Below are positions 1 through 6,799 of a stretch of 16,709 nucleotides of DNA, in pieces; within the stretch, counting starts at the first letter, position 1; the number at the start of each line of letters is the position of its first letter. Source of the stretch: CBDUZS01 sp965371785 (GTDB taxonomy: Bacteria > Fermentibacterota > Fermentibacteria > Fermentibacterales > JCC-6). The notes beneath the pieces were generated by a model. It ran no database searches. It saw only the letters and a list, made by a program, of their open reading frames with translations, and was not told where the DNA came from. The DNA lies in contig CBDUZS010000055.1 in assembly GCA_965371785.1 (NCBI GenBank), positions 1 through 16,709 on the forward strand, in the 5' to 3' direction. The position numbers were made by a program, and so were the translations under genes.

Positions 1-369
1 GGCACCCGTTCTTTCGGAAAGCACGCTCATGAAGTGCGCAGGCGAGAGATCGTGGGTGGTCAGACCGGTGTACTCGAGGATCTCCTCCCTCTGAAGGATC
101 CTGCAGCTTCCAGGTTCCATTTCCATGTGGACCGCATCTGCGATGAGGATATTGTCCGGTTCACACCGCGCTACAACGCCTATCTGGTTCTCCGGCGTCG
201 TACCCGCGTCTATGCACCTGATAGGCAGATCCAAGAGTCTGTTGACTAGTTCGGGACCGAAAGCGTCATCCCCCCGCAGTACGTTGCCAACCCCGAGCAG
301 AACGGTACTACCCGTGCTGAGAATGGAGCTCAGATCGGCTCTGAACCGTTTGCTGAGAAGATTGTTCAT
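1..369 (-). CDS. hycI: HycI-type hydrogenase maturation endopeptidase, C-terminus cut by window edge
   Basis: Reading the minus strand from the ATG at 369 gives 123 open codons running off the left edge; the family is about 150-160 residues, so roughly 30 are missing. Visible family motifs are GVGNVLRGDDAFGPEL (residues 26-41), DAGTTPEN (54-61), the ADAVHME segment with D78, and TTHDLSP with H106. By family knowledge D34/D35, D78 and H106 fit the nickel-sensing ligands. These proteases remove a C-terminal peptide from the [NiFe] large subunit after nickel insertion. The likely substrate is the large subunit encoded at 6796-7980, which still has a 35-residue tail. The start is well bounded: the stop of the preceding gene (396-398) lies in the same frame nine codons upstream, and this is the only ATG between. 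No clear Shine-Dalgarno is seen, so translation may be coupled. Confidence 0.93.
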   Translation of the reverse strand, partial: MNNLLSKRFRADLSSILSTGSTVLLGVGNVLRGDDAFGPELVNRLLDLPIRCIDAGTTPENQIGVVARCEPDNILIADAVHMEMEPGSCRILQREEILEYTGLTTHDLSPAHFMSVLSERTGA

Positions 370-395
370 TACATCGGAGTCAGGAATGGAGAACT

Positions 396-1004
396 CTATT
401 CCTCGTCGTACTTCGTAGTCTCTCTGCGGCAGCGGGAACAGAGGATTTTGACTCTGTCCGAGCGGCCCTTGTCCTCGAGAACCGGAATCAGGTTGGGATC
501 GGCTACACCAAGACTTTTCAGTCTGGCGAGGTATATGGTCGGATTGGAGTACGCCAGCTCACCCAGTTGCTCGGCAAGCCAGTTGAGGTGATCCTTTGTT
601 GCGATTATTTCTCCGCACGTCTCGCAGAGCTGGAGTTCTTTCTCGATGCTTTCGAAGGCGCTCTTCCTGTCGAAGTATGAGAGTTCCCAGTCGTTTCCGA
701 GAACGATACCCTCGTTGTTGTTGATACAGGCATCCTGACAGACGCCGCAGTAGATGCAGCTGTCAGTGTAGTGGATCATCTTTCTCATTGGAGTGCCTTC
801 AACGGTGTCTTCATGGGCAATGGCATCTGCCGGGCAGACCTCTTCGCATGCAAGGCATCCAAGGCATTTCTCTTCATCGAAAACGGGTTGTCCCCGGAAG
901 TTCGGATGTGGTACGTGTGCCTCTTTGGGAAATTTCGAAGTGTAGGGTCCCAGGAAGGCGGCCTTTATCGCTTCTCCGAGTTCTCTGAGCTTTGGATATT
1001 TCAT
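396..1004 (-). CDS. NuoI/MbhN-like 2x[4Fe-4S] hydrogenase subunit with a four-cysteine C-terminal extension
   Basis: This 202-residue peripheral electron-transfer subunit should pass electrons between the other Fe-S subunits and the NuoB-like proximal cluster. Two ferredoxin motifs are visible: C47-x2-C50-x2-C53-x3-C57-P and C83-x2-C86-x2-C89-x3-C93, the second with Ile rather than Pro after the last Cys. NuoI/MbhN-type proteins usually end soon after this. Here about 100 more residues follow, with CETC (127-130) and CSRC (189-192), a pair of CxxC knuckles that could bind zinc or iron. There is no transmembrane segment. The gene is last but one in the operon, 41 bp after mrpG across a palindrome, and directly before the hycI-like gene. 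A HycF/HyfH-type name would also fit. The ATG at 1004 has AGGA very close upstream. Confidence 0.9.
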   Translation of the reverse strand: MKYPKLRELGEAIKAAFLGPYTSKFPKEAHVPHPNFRGQPVFDEEKCLGCLACEEVCPADAIAHEDTVEGTPMRKMIHYTDSCIYCGVCQDACINNNEGIVLGNDWELSYFDRKSAFESIEKELQLCETCGEIIATKDHLNWLAEQLGELAYSNPTIYLARLKSLGVADPNLIPVLEDKGRSDRVKILCSRCRRETTKYDEE

Positions 1005-1031
1005 ATTCCTGTTACCATCCCGGGTAAGTCA

Positions 1032-1048
1032 TAACGGCCGGGCCGTTA
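1032..1048. repeat. Perfect 8-bp palindrome with one central base at the mrpG stop codon
   Basis: TAACGGCC, one central base, then GGCCGTTA. On the transcribed strand the first three bases are the TAA stop of mrpG (1046-1048). It lies in the only intergenic gap of note in the distal operon (1005-1045). In RNA it could form a six-pair GC-rich stem with a five-base loop. No U-run follows, so it does not look like an intrinsic terminator. It may be an mRNA stability or processing element, a partial attenuator, or a protein site. Confidence 0.5.
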
Positions 1049-1381
1049 GGCTTCCCCTTCCTTATCGTCCGCGTAGACATCGATTACACTGTTCTTCCAG
1101 AGTTTGATTCCCGCCCTGTGAGCACCCCTTGCGATTGCGTGTGCGGCAACCGGAGACGCGAGAACGAGGAAAATGATGCAGAGAAGCGCCTTCAGCCCGG
1201 CAGCCGAGAAACCGGTAATGAGGAATGTCCCGAAGAGAATGCTGCAGGTTCCGAGGGTTACACACTTGGTTGCCGCCTGGAGGCGATTGTACACGTCCGG
1301 AAGACGCACCAGTCCAAGGCATCCGAGGACATCGAATGTGACTCCTATGATTATGAATACCAATCCCGCTGTATCAATCAT
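1046..1381 (-). CDS. mrpG: Mrp/Mnh-type antiporter subunit G
   Basis: This is a 111-residue membrane protein with three predicted transmembrane helices. Family signatures are the GLVRLPDVYNRLQAATK block (residues 23-39) and SPVAAHAIARGAHRAG in the third helix and its exit. In Mrp antiporters and in Mbh hydrogenases (MbhC), subunit G is one of the small proteins of the cation-translocating part. The start overlaps the end of mrpF by eight bases, which indicates coupled translation. The C-terminal tail (about 90-111) is soluble and acidic, slightly longer than a minimal MrpG. Placement at the end of an mrpBCDEFG series makes the assignment firm. Confidence 0.93.
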   Translation of the reverse strand: MIDTAGLVFIIIGVTFDVLGCLGLVRLPDVYNRLQAATKCVTLGTCSILFGTFLITGFSAAGLKALLCIIFLVLASPVAAHAIARGAHRAGIKLWKNSVIDVYADDKEGEA

Positions 1382-1745
1382 CTAAAGATCTTCCCTCCAG
1401 GTACTTTGCGAGGGCCAGTGTGCCTATGAAGCTCTGGAGACCCCAGGCGATACCGATATCGATGTACCATGAGCGACCGGTTGCGATCGTGAGAATCGCA
1501 CACAGACCGACGATCAGAATACCGAAGATATCGATTGCCACTATCCTGTCAGCCGCCGTCGGTCCACGGAGGACCCTGTAGAGTATGAGGAGTGCGGCAA
1601 GGAAAAGAACGTAGGCAATCCTGCCAGTGGTTCCAATCTGCTCATCTGCCCCTGGAAAGAAAACGCTCTTGAGCGGAAGCATGATAATCAGCACGACTAT
1701 TCCAACGAGAACTACGGTGCCAAGAATCCATCTGAGTATTTTCAT
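1374..1745 (-). CDS. mrpF: Mrp/Mnh-type antiporter subunit F with an extra N-terminal helix
   Basis: The 123-residue membrane protein carries the MrpF signature RGPTAADRIVAIDIFG around residues 60-75, followed by two hydrophobic helices. Standard MrpF is about 90 residues with three helices. This one begins with an extra strongly hydrophobic stretch (about residues 5-25), so four helices are likely. The function is that of MbhB/MrpF: a small structural subunit of the antiporter module, near the interface to MrpE and MrpG. It starts three bases after the mrpE stop and overlaps mrpG. The extra helix could be real or could reflect a start chosen too early, but no later ATG would leave a complete first helix. 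Confidence 0.91.
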   Translation of the reverse strand: MKILRWILGTVVLVGIVVLIIMLPLKSVFFPGADEQIGTTGRIAYVLFLAALLILYRVLRGPTAADRIVAIDIFGILIVGLCAILTIATGRSWYIDIGIAWGLQSFIGTLALAKYLEGRSLDD

Positions 1746-1748
1746 TTC

Positions 1749-2258
1749 CTATACCACGTCTTCTTCGAATATTTTCATGAGGATCGGTTCGAACCTTCCG
1801 CCGATCTGCCTGGTGGCGGTCTCGACATCACGGCCTCTGACCTTGATCCAGTGTATGTACAGGTAACCTGCTTCCTTATCCACATCGACGGTCATCGTAC
1901 CCGGTGTGAGCGTAATCGAGTTGGCCAGGAAAGTGATGCCGACATCTGACTTGAGAGCCGTCTTTATCTTGACTATTCCAGGTTCTATGGCCAGCCCGGG
2001 GGAAATCACCCTGAATGCGACATCGAAGTTGGCTTTTATCAGTTCCCAGAAGAAGACCGGCAGGTACCAGAAGAGGAAGTAGAAGATCCTGGACGGACGC
2101 TTCAGCATACGCGGCCCTGCAATGAATAACGATCCCATGACAGCCGATACGAGTGCGGAAACGAGTACACCGATCACTAGCAGCTGCACATCCGGCATCC
2201 AGTTGAGAATACACCACACGACGAGTGCAACAAGGAACATGATGATTCGACTCTTCAT
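1749..2258 (-). CDS. mrpE: Mrp/Mnh-type antiporter subunit E
   Basis: The 169-residue protein has hydrophobic helices at its N-terminus (about 5-50 and 60-80) followed by a cytoplasmic alpha/beta domain with the family signature ITLTPGTMTVDVD and, shortly after, YIHWIKV. MrpE (MbhA in Thermococcales) is required for cation antiport in Mrp systems and sits at the distal part of the membrane arm. The gene directly abuts mrpD, whose stop begins at 2259, and is followed three bases later by mrpF. Length and gene order are normal for the family. Confidence 0.94.
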   Translation of the reverse strand: MKSRIIMFLVALVVWCILNWMPDVQLLVIGVLVSALVSAVMGSLFIAGPRMLKRPSRIFYFLFWYLPVFFWELIKANFDVAFRVISPGLAIEPGIVKIKTALKSDVGITFLANSITLTPGTMTVDVDKEAGYLYIHWIKVRGRDVETATRQIGGRFEPILMKIFEEDVV

Positions 2259-3758
2259 CTACCTCACCACCTCGCTCAGTATCATGACGCCCCTTGAAAG
2301 AACGCCTGACGCACGTCCGAGGAAACCTTCGCTTCCACCGGGAAGGAGCAGCAATCCGCCGAGTACGCAAACAACGGCAAGTGCAACCATCGCTATGCGC
2401 ATGAATGCAGGAACCTCTCTTATCCTCTCGAGCTTCTTGCTGATGCTTCCGAGGAATGCGTATCTCAAGATCTTCATTACGTAGGCAAGTGTGAGTATGC
2501 TGATCACAACCGCGAAAATCGCATAGAACCAGTGCCCTGACTGTACGGCAGCCATGATTATGATGAGCTTACTCCAGAAACCGGCGAACGGTGGCAAACC
2601 GGCTAGCGACATGGAGGCCACCAGAGTAGTGCCCCCGGTAATGGGAATCCTTTTCGCCAGCCCGCCCATCTTTCTGAGATCCCTGGTACCTGTCGCGTAT
2701 TCGACTGCACCGGAGTCAAGGAAGAGAAGTGACTTGAATACGGAATGATTGAAGAGGTGGAAGAGTGCTCCGAGAAGCGCCAGAGGAGTACCTATTCCGA
2801 TACCGAGAATAATGAAACCGACCTGACTGATGGAGCTGTAGGCAAGGAGCCGTTTCAGATCCCATTGCTTGAGAGCGAGTAGCACTCCCACGCCCATCGA
2901 GAGTGCTCCGAGGAGCATGAGCAGGGACGAAATCTGTGCGGTTACGCCGAAGATGTTGAATACGAGCCTGCAAATTGCATAGACTCCGAGTGCCTTTATC
3001 AGGACACCCGAAAGCATCGCCGATATGGGTGCTGGGGCTGAAGGGTGGGCATCGGGCAGCCATGCGTGGAACGGCACGATGGCAGCTTTCAGACCAAACC
3101 CCATGAGGAACATGACCAGAGCCGTAATGGATATCCTGCTGTTTCCGAGAATGGCAAGCTTTTCGGCTATGTCAGCCATGTTCAACGAACCGGTGTAACT
3201 GTAGAGGAAGCCGATTCCCATGAGTATCATGAGCGAACCGAGACTGCCCATTATCGCGTATTTGAATGCTGCTTCAAGCTCATGCTTACCCGTACCGAAG
3301 GCAACAAGAGCATAGCTTGCGATTGATGCCACCTCCAGGAATACGAACAGGTTGAAGAGGTCTCCCGTAATGATGACGCCGTTCATCCCGGCAAGCATAA
3401 GCAGGAAGAGGGTGTAGAATTTCCACTTGGCCGTGTACCGCGCCATGTAGCTGATCGAATAGATGGCCACCAGTAGCGCAACCAGGTTGACAGTAACGAG
3501 CATGAAGGAAGTGAGACCGTCGAGAACGAGCAGTATTCCAAAGGGTGCCTGCCAGTTACCTACGGCGTAGGTCATGGTCTCCCCGCCGTTGGCATCGAGA
3601 GAAATAACGCTGAAGATCGAAAGGGCGAATACACCGACCACGGTCATAACGCCTATGCCGTCAATGGCAGCCTTCACGCGTTGGCCGAGAAGAGCACACA
3701 GGAATGCGCCTGCCAGTGGAATAGCCATGAACAGAGGTATCGTGCTGGAGCCTATCAT
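2259..3758 (-). CDS. mrpD: Mrp/Mnh-type antiporter subunit D (MbhH-like ion-translocating subunit)
   Basis: This 499-residue polytopic protein, with about 14 helices, belongs to the NuoL/M/N-MrpA/D family. The ion-pathway residues known for the family are in place: E142 in the LFVFLEVASIASY segment, K224 before PFHAWLPDAHPSAPAPIS, K255, K342 in FNHSVFKSLLF, and K397. It should therefore be a working ion-translocating subunit, like MbhH or MrpD. Its ATG overlaps the stop of mrpC (ATGA). It is a useful internal standard: the second antiporter-like subunit in this operon (5105-6799) lacks two of the same charged positions. Length is typical of MrpD. Confidence 0.95.
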   Translation of the reverse strand: MIGSSTIPLFMAIPLAGAFLCALLGQRVKAAIDGIGVMTVVGVFALSIFSVISLDANGGETMTYAVGNWQAPFGILLVLDGLTSFMLVTVNLVALLVAIYSISYMARYTAKWKFYTLFLLMLAGMNGVIITGDLFNLFVFLEVASIASYALVAFGTGKHELEAAFKYAIMGSLGSLMILMGIGFLYSYTGSLNMADIAEKLAILGNSRISITALVMFLMGFGLKAAIVPFHAWLPDAHPSAPAPISAMLSGVLIKALGVYAICRLVFNIFGVTAQISSLLMLLGALSMGVGVLLALKQWDLKRLLAYSSISQVGFIILGIGIGTPLALLGALFHLFNHSVFKSLLFLDSGAVEYATGTRDLRKMGGLAKRIPITGGTTLVASMSLAGLPPFAGFWSKLIIIMAAVQSGHWFYAIFAVVISILTLAYVMKILRYAFLGSISKKLERIREVPAFMRIAMVALAVVCVLGGLLLLPGGSEGFLGRASGVLSRGVMILSEVVR

Positions 3759-4111
3759 CCTCTCAACTCCCGGATCCTTGTAATGTCAAATGTGCCGTAC
3801 TTGTCGTGCAGCCTCATGGCAAGCGCAACAAGAAAGGCTGTTGTGGCCAGACCGATGACTATCGACGTGAGAACGAGTGCATGGGGAAGCGGGTCGACCA
3901 TCGTCTGGGGTAGAATGTTCTCAGTTGCCGAAAAAATAGGTGAACGCCCTCCCAGCTTGTAGGCAATCATGATCAGGTAGAGATTCACGGCGTATTCTGC
4001 GATACATATTCCCAGAATAATCCTGATGATATTCTTCTTGGAGAGAATGGCGTACACTCCTATACCGAAGAGTACAATGCAGAATACGAATGGGAGATAC
4101 GCGTCCATCAC
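3755..4111 (-). CDS. mrpC: Mrp/Mnh-type antiporter subunit C (NuoK-like)
   Basis: The 118-residue protein with three hydrophobic helices is homologous to NuoK and MbhG. The diagnostic segment is VDPLPHALVLTSIVIG (about residues 72-87), preceded by an acidic residue in helix 2 (the AEYAVNLYLI region), as in NuoK/MrpC. It forms part of the membrane arm joining the antiporter-like subunits. The gene overlaps both neighbours by four bases (mrpB upstream, mrpD downstream), a translation-coupling arrangement. The C-terminal tail is charged and cytoplasmic. Nothing is unusual. Confidence 0.95.
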   Translation of the reverse strand: MMDAYLPFVFCIVLFGIGVYAILSKKNIIRIILGICIAEYAVNLYLIMIAYKLGGRSPIFSATENILPQTMVDPLPHALVLTSIVIGLATTAFLVALAMRLHDKYGTFDITRIRELRG

Positions 4112-4536
4112 TTCTTCTCCGATTCAGATTTCATCAGAATGACTATCGTGAGGAAAATGCCGAACAGACCAGCGCCGACCTTGAGACAGATAGCGATGTT
4201 GGAAAGTGGTATCGTGCCTGCACTCAGAATCCTGAAAGGGGTTCCCAGGGGAAGGAAGTTGTCGAAGAAACCTCCCCAGTTGAGCCCGAGAAGAGCAATC
4301 GAAATGAACATGATTGCCCCTAGAGCTTCCAGGAGCGATGCTCCGGACTCGGTGGCTATCTTTGCGGCAGCCTTCCTCCCGAACGCCAGAACCAGGTTGA
4401 TGAAGGCAAGGGCTATTATCACACCGCCGGCGAAACCACCACCGGGTGTGAGGTGTCCGTTCAGGACGATGTAGATTCCGTAGAGGAATACCAGGCCTAC
4501 CGTAAGCCGCGTTACCGTCTTGACTATGACCGTCAT
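4108..4536 (-). CDS. mrpB: Mrp/Mnh-type antiporter subunit B (MbhF-like)
   Basis: This small membrane subunit has about four helices and the signature GHLTPGGGFAGGV near the N-terminus, typical of MrpB/MbhF. Two starts are possible. The ATG at 4560 would overlap the preceding gene by 11 bases and add eight polar residues. The ATG at 4536 gives MTVIVKT, which matches how family members usually begin, and has AGGA seven bases upstream; I prefer it (142 residues). In Mrp-linked hydrogenases this subunit belongs to the putative sodium-translocating part of the membrane arm. It is followed by mrpC with a four-base overlap. Confidence 0.93.
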   Translation of the reverse strand: MTVIVKTVTRLTVGLVFLYGIYIVLNGHLTPGGGFAGGVIIALAFINLVLAFGRKAAAKIATESGASLLEALGAIMFISIALLGLNWGGFFDNFLPLGTPFRILSAGTIPLSNIAICLKVGAGLFGIFLTIVILMKSESEKK

Positions 4537-4549
4537 TCCATGTTCCTGT

Positions 4550-5101
4550 TTACAACTCATGACTCTGCCCTGCCTGATTCTCTTCGGTCTTCTTTCCCTT
4601 CGGGCGCATCACCGCAAGGACGCCTATCACAGCAGTGAACAGGACGGTTGCCTCACCGAGGGTATCGTAGGCTCTGAAGTCAAGGATTATCGAAGTAACC
4701 ACATTGGTGGCTCCCGTGCCGCCAACCGCATTGATCGGATAGAACCATGAGACTCCCATGGATGGGTGGCCGAAACCGGGAAGCCCTTTGAACACCGCGA
4801 GACCTGCCAGGCTCGCAAGCACGAGAAATGCGATACCGATCAACCCTCCAAGGTATCTCGAACCCAGAGAGTCAGAGGATACTTCTCTGTTGAGCGTTGC
4901 TCTGATCAGTATTATCACGGCCATTATCTCTACGACCATCTGCGTAAGAGCAATGTCCGGCGCCCTGAGGAGAAGGAAAATGATCGAGAGTCCAAGGCCG
5001 ACGATCCCTACCGAGATCACTGCGGACAGCAGATTCTTGACCTCAATGGCGATCACAGCGCCCACGATCATCAGTCCCAGTAATACGTAAAGCTCAATCA
5101 T
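4550..5101 (-). CDS. Fused MbhD-MbhE-like subunit (equivalent to the MrpA C-terminal part)
   Basis: The 183-residue protein has two parts. Residues about 1-75 form three helices with RAPDIALTQMVVEIMAV, the DUF4040/MbhD signature that resembles NuoJ. Residues about 85-170 contain VVTSIILDFRAYDTLGEA, the MbhE or MrpA C-terminal signature, in two to three further helices. In Thermococcales MbhD and MbhE are separate genes, and in canonical Mrp systems both are the C-terminal end of the large MrpA. Here they are one polypeptide split off from the NuoL-like protein encoded just upstream. It starts three bases after that gene's stop. The polar tail, rich in Lys, Glu and Gln, is cytoplasmic. Confidence 0.9.
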   Translation of the reverse strand: MIELYVLLGLMIVGAVIAIEVKNLLSAVISVGIVGLGLSIIFLLLRAPDIALTQMVVEIMAVIILIRATLNREVSSDSLGSRYLGGLIGIAFLVLASLAGLAVFKGLPGFGHPSMGVSWFYPINAVGGTGATNVVTSIILDFRAYDTLGEATVLFTAVIGVLAVMRPKGKKTEENQAGQSHEL

Positions 5102-5104
5102 TCT

Positions 5105-6799
5105 TTATCCAATCAGCGCAATGTACAGGACTACGATTCCGGCCAGGCACCAGACGATGTATCTGGACAGAAGGCCGTTGTGCAGTTCTGAAATCATGCC
5201 GCCAAGACCACCGATGAACTTGAAGCCCACTACGTAGATATCGAAGAACTTCTTCTCGGCTGCCCTGTAAATCCCTTTCAGCAGACCCAGGTTCTTTATG
5301 GTCGTGAAGAAATCGACTCCGGAGACCCTCATCTCAGGGTGCTTCGCAGGATCCTCTCCCCCGATGAAGATGTCTGACGTCCGGGCTTTCCTGAGAGTTC
5401 CAGCCAGGTAAACGAGGAGGCCAACCACGAATGCGCTGATCATCATCACCGTGGCCATACCCGAACCCCAGATACCGATGAGATCGATATGTCCCTCGAT
5501 CATGGGCCGGAACCATTCGGAAAGTGGAAGCCTCCAGGCTGCAACACCTATTCCGATGCAGAGTGTCGAAAGGAGAACGAGTGGGAACCCCATCGAGAAG
5601 CCTGTCCTGCCGGGATGCTTTGCAATGGCCTTCTGCACGGAGCGGGACGGCTGTCCAAGGAAGACCGCATGTGTCAGCTTCATGAAGCATGCGAGTGTAA
5701 GAGCGCTTCCAATCATTGCTGCAAAGAGCCAGACGATCTTCAGCCATCCGCCGGAGGAGGCAATGATGCCCTGGTAAACCATCCATTTGGAAGCGAAGCC
5801 GTTGAAAGGAGGAACTCCCGAAATCGCGAACGATCCCACAAGAAATGCCACGAAGACAAGCGGCATTGCCTTCACCAGGCCGCCAAGATGGTTGAGATTG
5901 GTCGTTCCGGTCTTCTTCTCTACAACACCGGCTGCAAAGAAGAGATTGGCATCGTATAACGTATGGTTGAACATGTGGAACATGGCACCGGCAATGCCAA
6001 TGGGATTCGCTGTGCCTATTCCCAGAATCATGTAGCCTACCTGACTTACGGCGTTGTATCCCAGCATTCGTTTGAAATCGTGCTGGACAAGGGCCATCAT
6101 GACGGTGGCGATAATCGTGAGACTGCCGAGACCCATCAGGATCTGGTTCATCGTTGGTGTAAGGATGAACAGCTCGGTAGAAATTCGTGCCAGGAAGAAT
6201 ATCCCGACCAGTTTGTCGAGGGTGGCTGGAATGTAAGCCGTTACCGGTACGGGAGCATCTTCGGCAACGTCAGGAACCCATGTATGGAACGGCATGGCGC
6301 CCGCTTTTGCGAATGCCGCCGCTGCAAGGCAGAGGTAGGCGATAACTGCAGCATTTCCTGCAAGTGGAATGGTAAGCGCCGATATCTTCAGACCGAAAAG
6401 ACCTGCAAGACCGGAATCAGGACCTGCCGTGAGCAGCCATACAAGAATGATACCGAAGAGAAGGAGAACATCGGTTCCACCAATTATGACGAGAGCTTTC
6501 CTGGCCGCAGCGGGAGCGCCTTCGCTCTTGCTGAAACCTATCAGAAGGTACAGCAGCAGACCGAGGAAACCCCAGAACACGAGCAGGAGCATGAGGTTGT
6601 TCGCGAATATCACTCCCAGTGAGAATACCAGCGTCAGGAAAGTGTAGAGGTAGTACTTGAACAGCCCTTTCCTGCCCTTCATGAATCTGATCGAATAGAT
6701 GACCACAAGGATGAAGAAGAGGCATGCGAATCCGCCTACAAGCCAGGACATAGGATTGTAGCTGAAAAGGTTCGGGTTGTTCAGGAAGTCAAAACTCAT
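5105..6799 (-). CDS. NuoL/HyfB-like antiporter subunit with altered ion-channel residues
   Basis: This 564-residue polytopic protein of the NuoL/M/N-MrpA family has about 14-16 helices. K165 before MPFHTWVPDVAEDAPVP, K196 and K338 align with K224, K255 and K397 of the MrpD protein at 2259-3758. Two other key charges differ: the helix-5 glutamate is G77 (LVFWGFLG), and the helix-8 lysine is D283 (NHTLYDANLFF). The protein may therefore be structural, or may conduct ions by a different pathway. The C-terminal section has an FIGGE motif near residue 480 and two more helices, as in NuoL/HyfB-type proteins. It takes the place of the MrpA N-terminal part. The start overlaps the large-subunit stop (ATGA). 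Confidence 0.93.
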   Translation of the reverse strand: MSFDFLNNPNLFSYNPMSWLVGGFACLFFILVVIYSIRFMKGRKGLFKYYLYTFLTLVFSLGVIFANNLMLLLVFWGFLGLLLYLLIGFSKSEGAPAAARKALVIIGGTDVLLLFGIILVWLLTAGPDSGLAGLFGLKISALTIPLAGNAAVIAYLCLAAAAFAKAGAMPFHTWVPDVAEDAPVPVTAYIPATLDKLVGIFFLARISTELFILTPTMNQILMGLGSLTIIATVMMALVQHDFKRMLGYNAVSQVGYMILGIGTANPIGIAGAMFHMFNHTLYDANLFFAAGVVEKKTGTTNLNHLGGLVKAMPLVFVAFLVGSFAISGVPPFNGFASKWMVYQGIIASSGGWLKIVWLFAAMIGSALTLACFMKLTHAVFLGQPSRSVQKAIAKHPGRTGFSMGFPLVLLSTLCIGIGVAAWRLPLSEWFRPMIEGHIDLIGIWGSGMATVMMISAFVVGLLVYLAGTLRKARTSDIFIGGEDPAKHPEMRVSGVDFFTTIKNLGLLKGIYRAAEKKFFDIYVVGFKFIGGLGGMISELHNGLLSRYIVWCLAGIVVLYIALIG

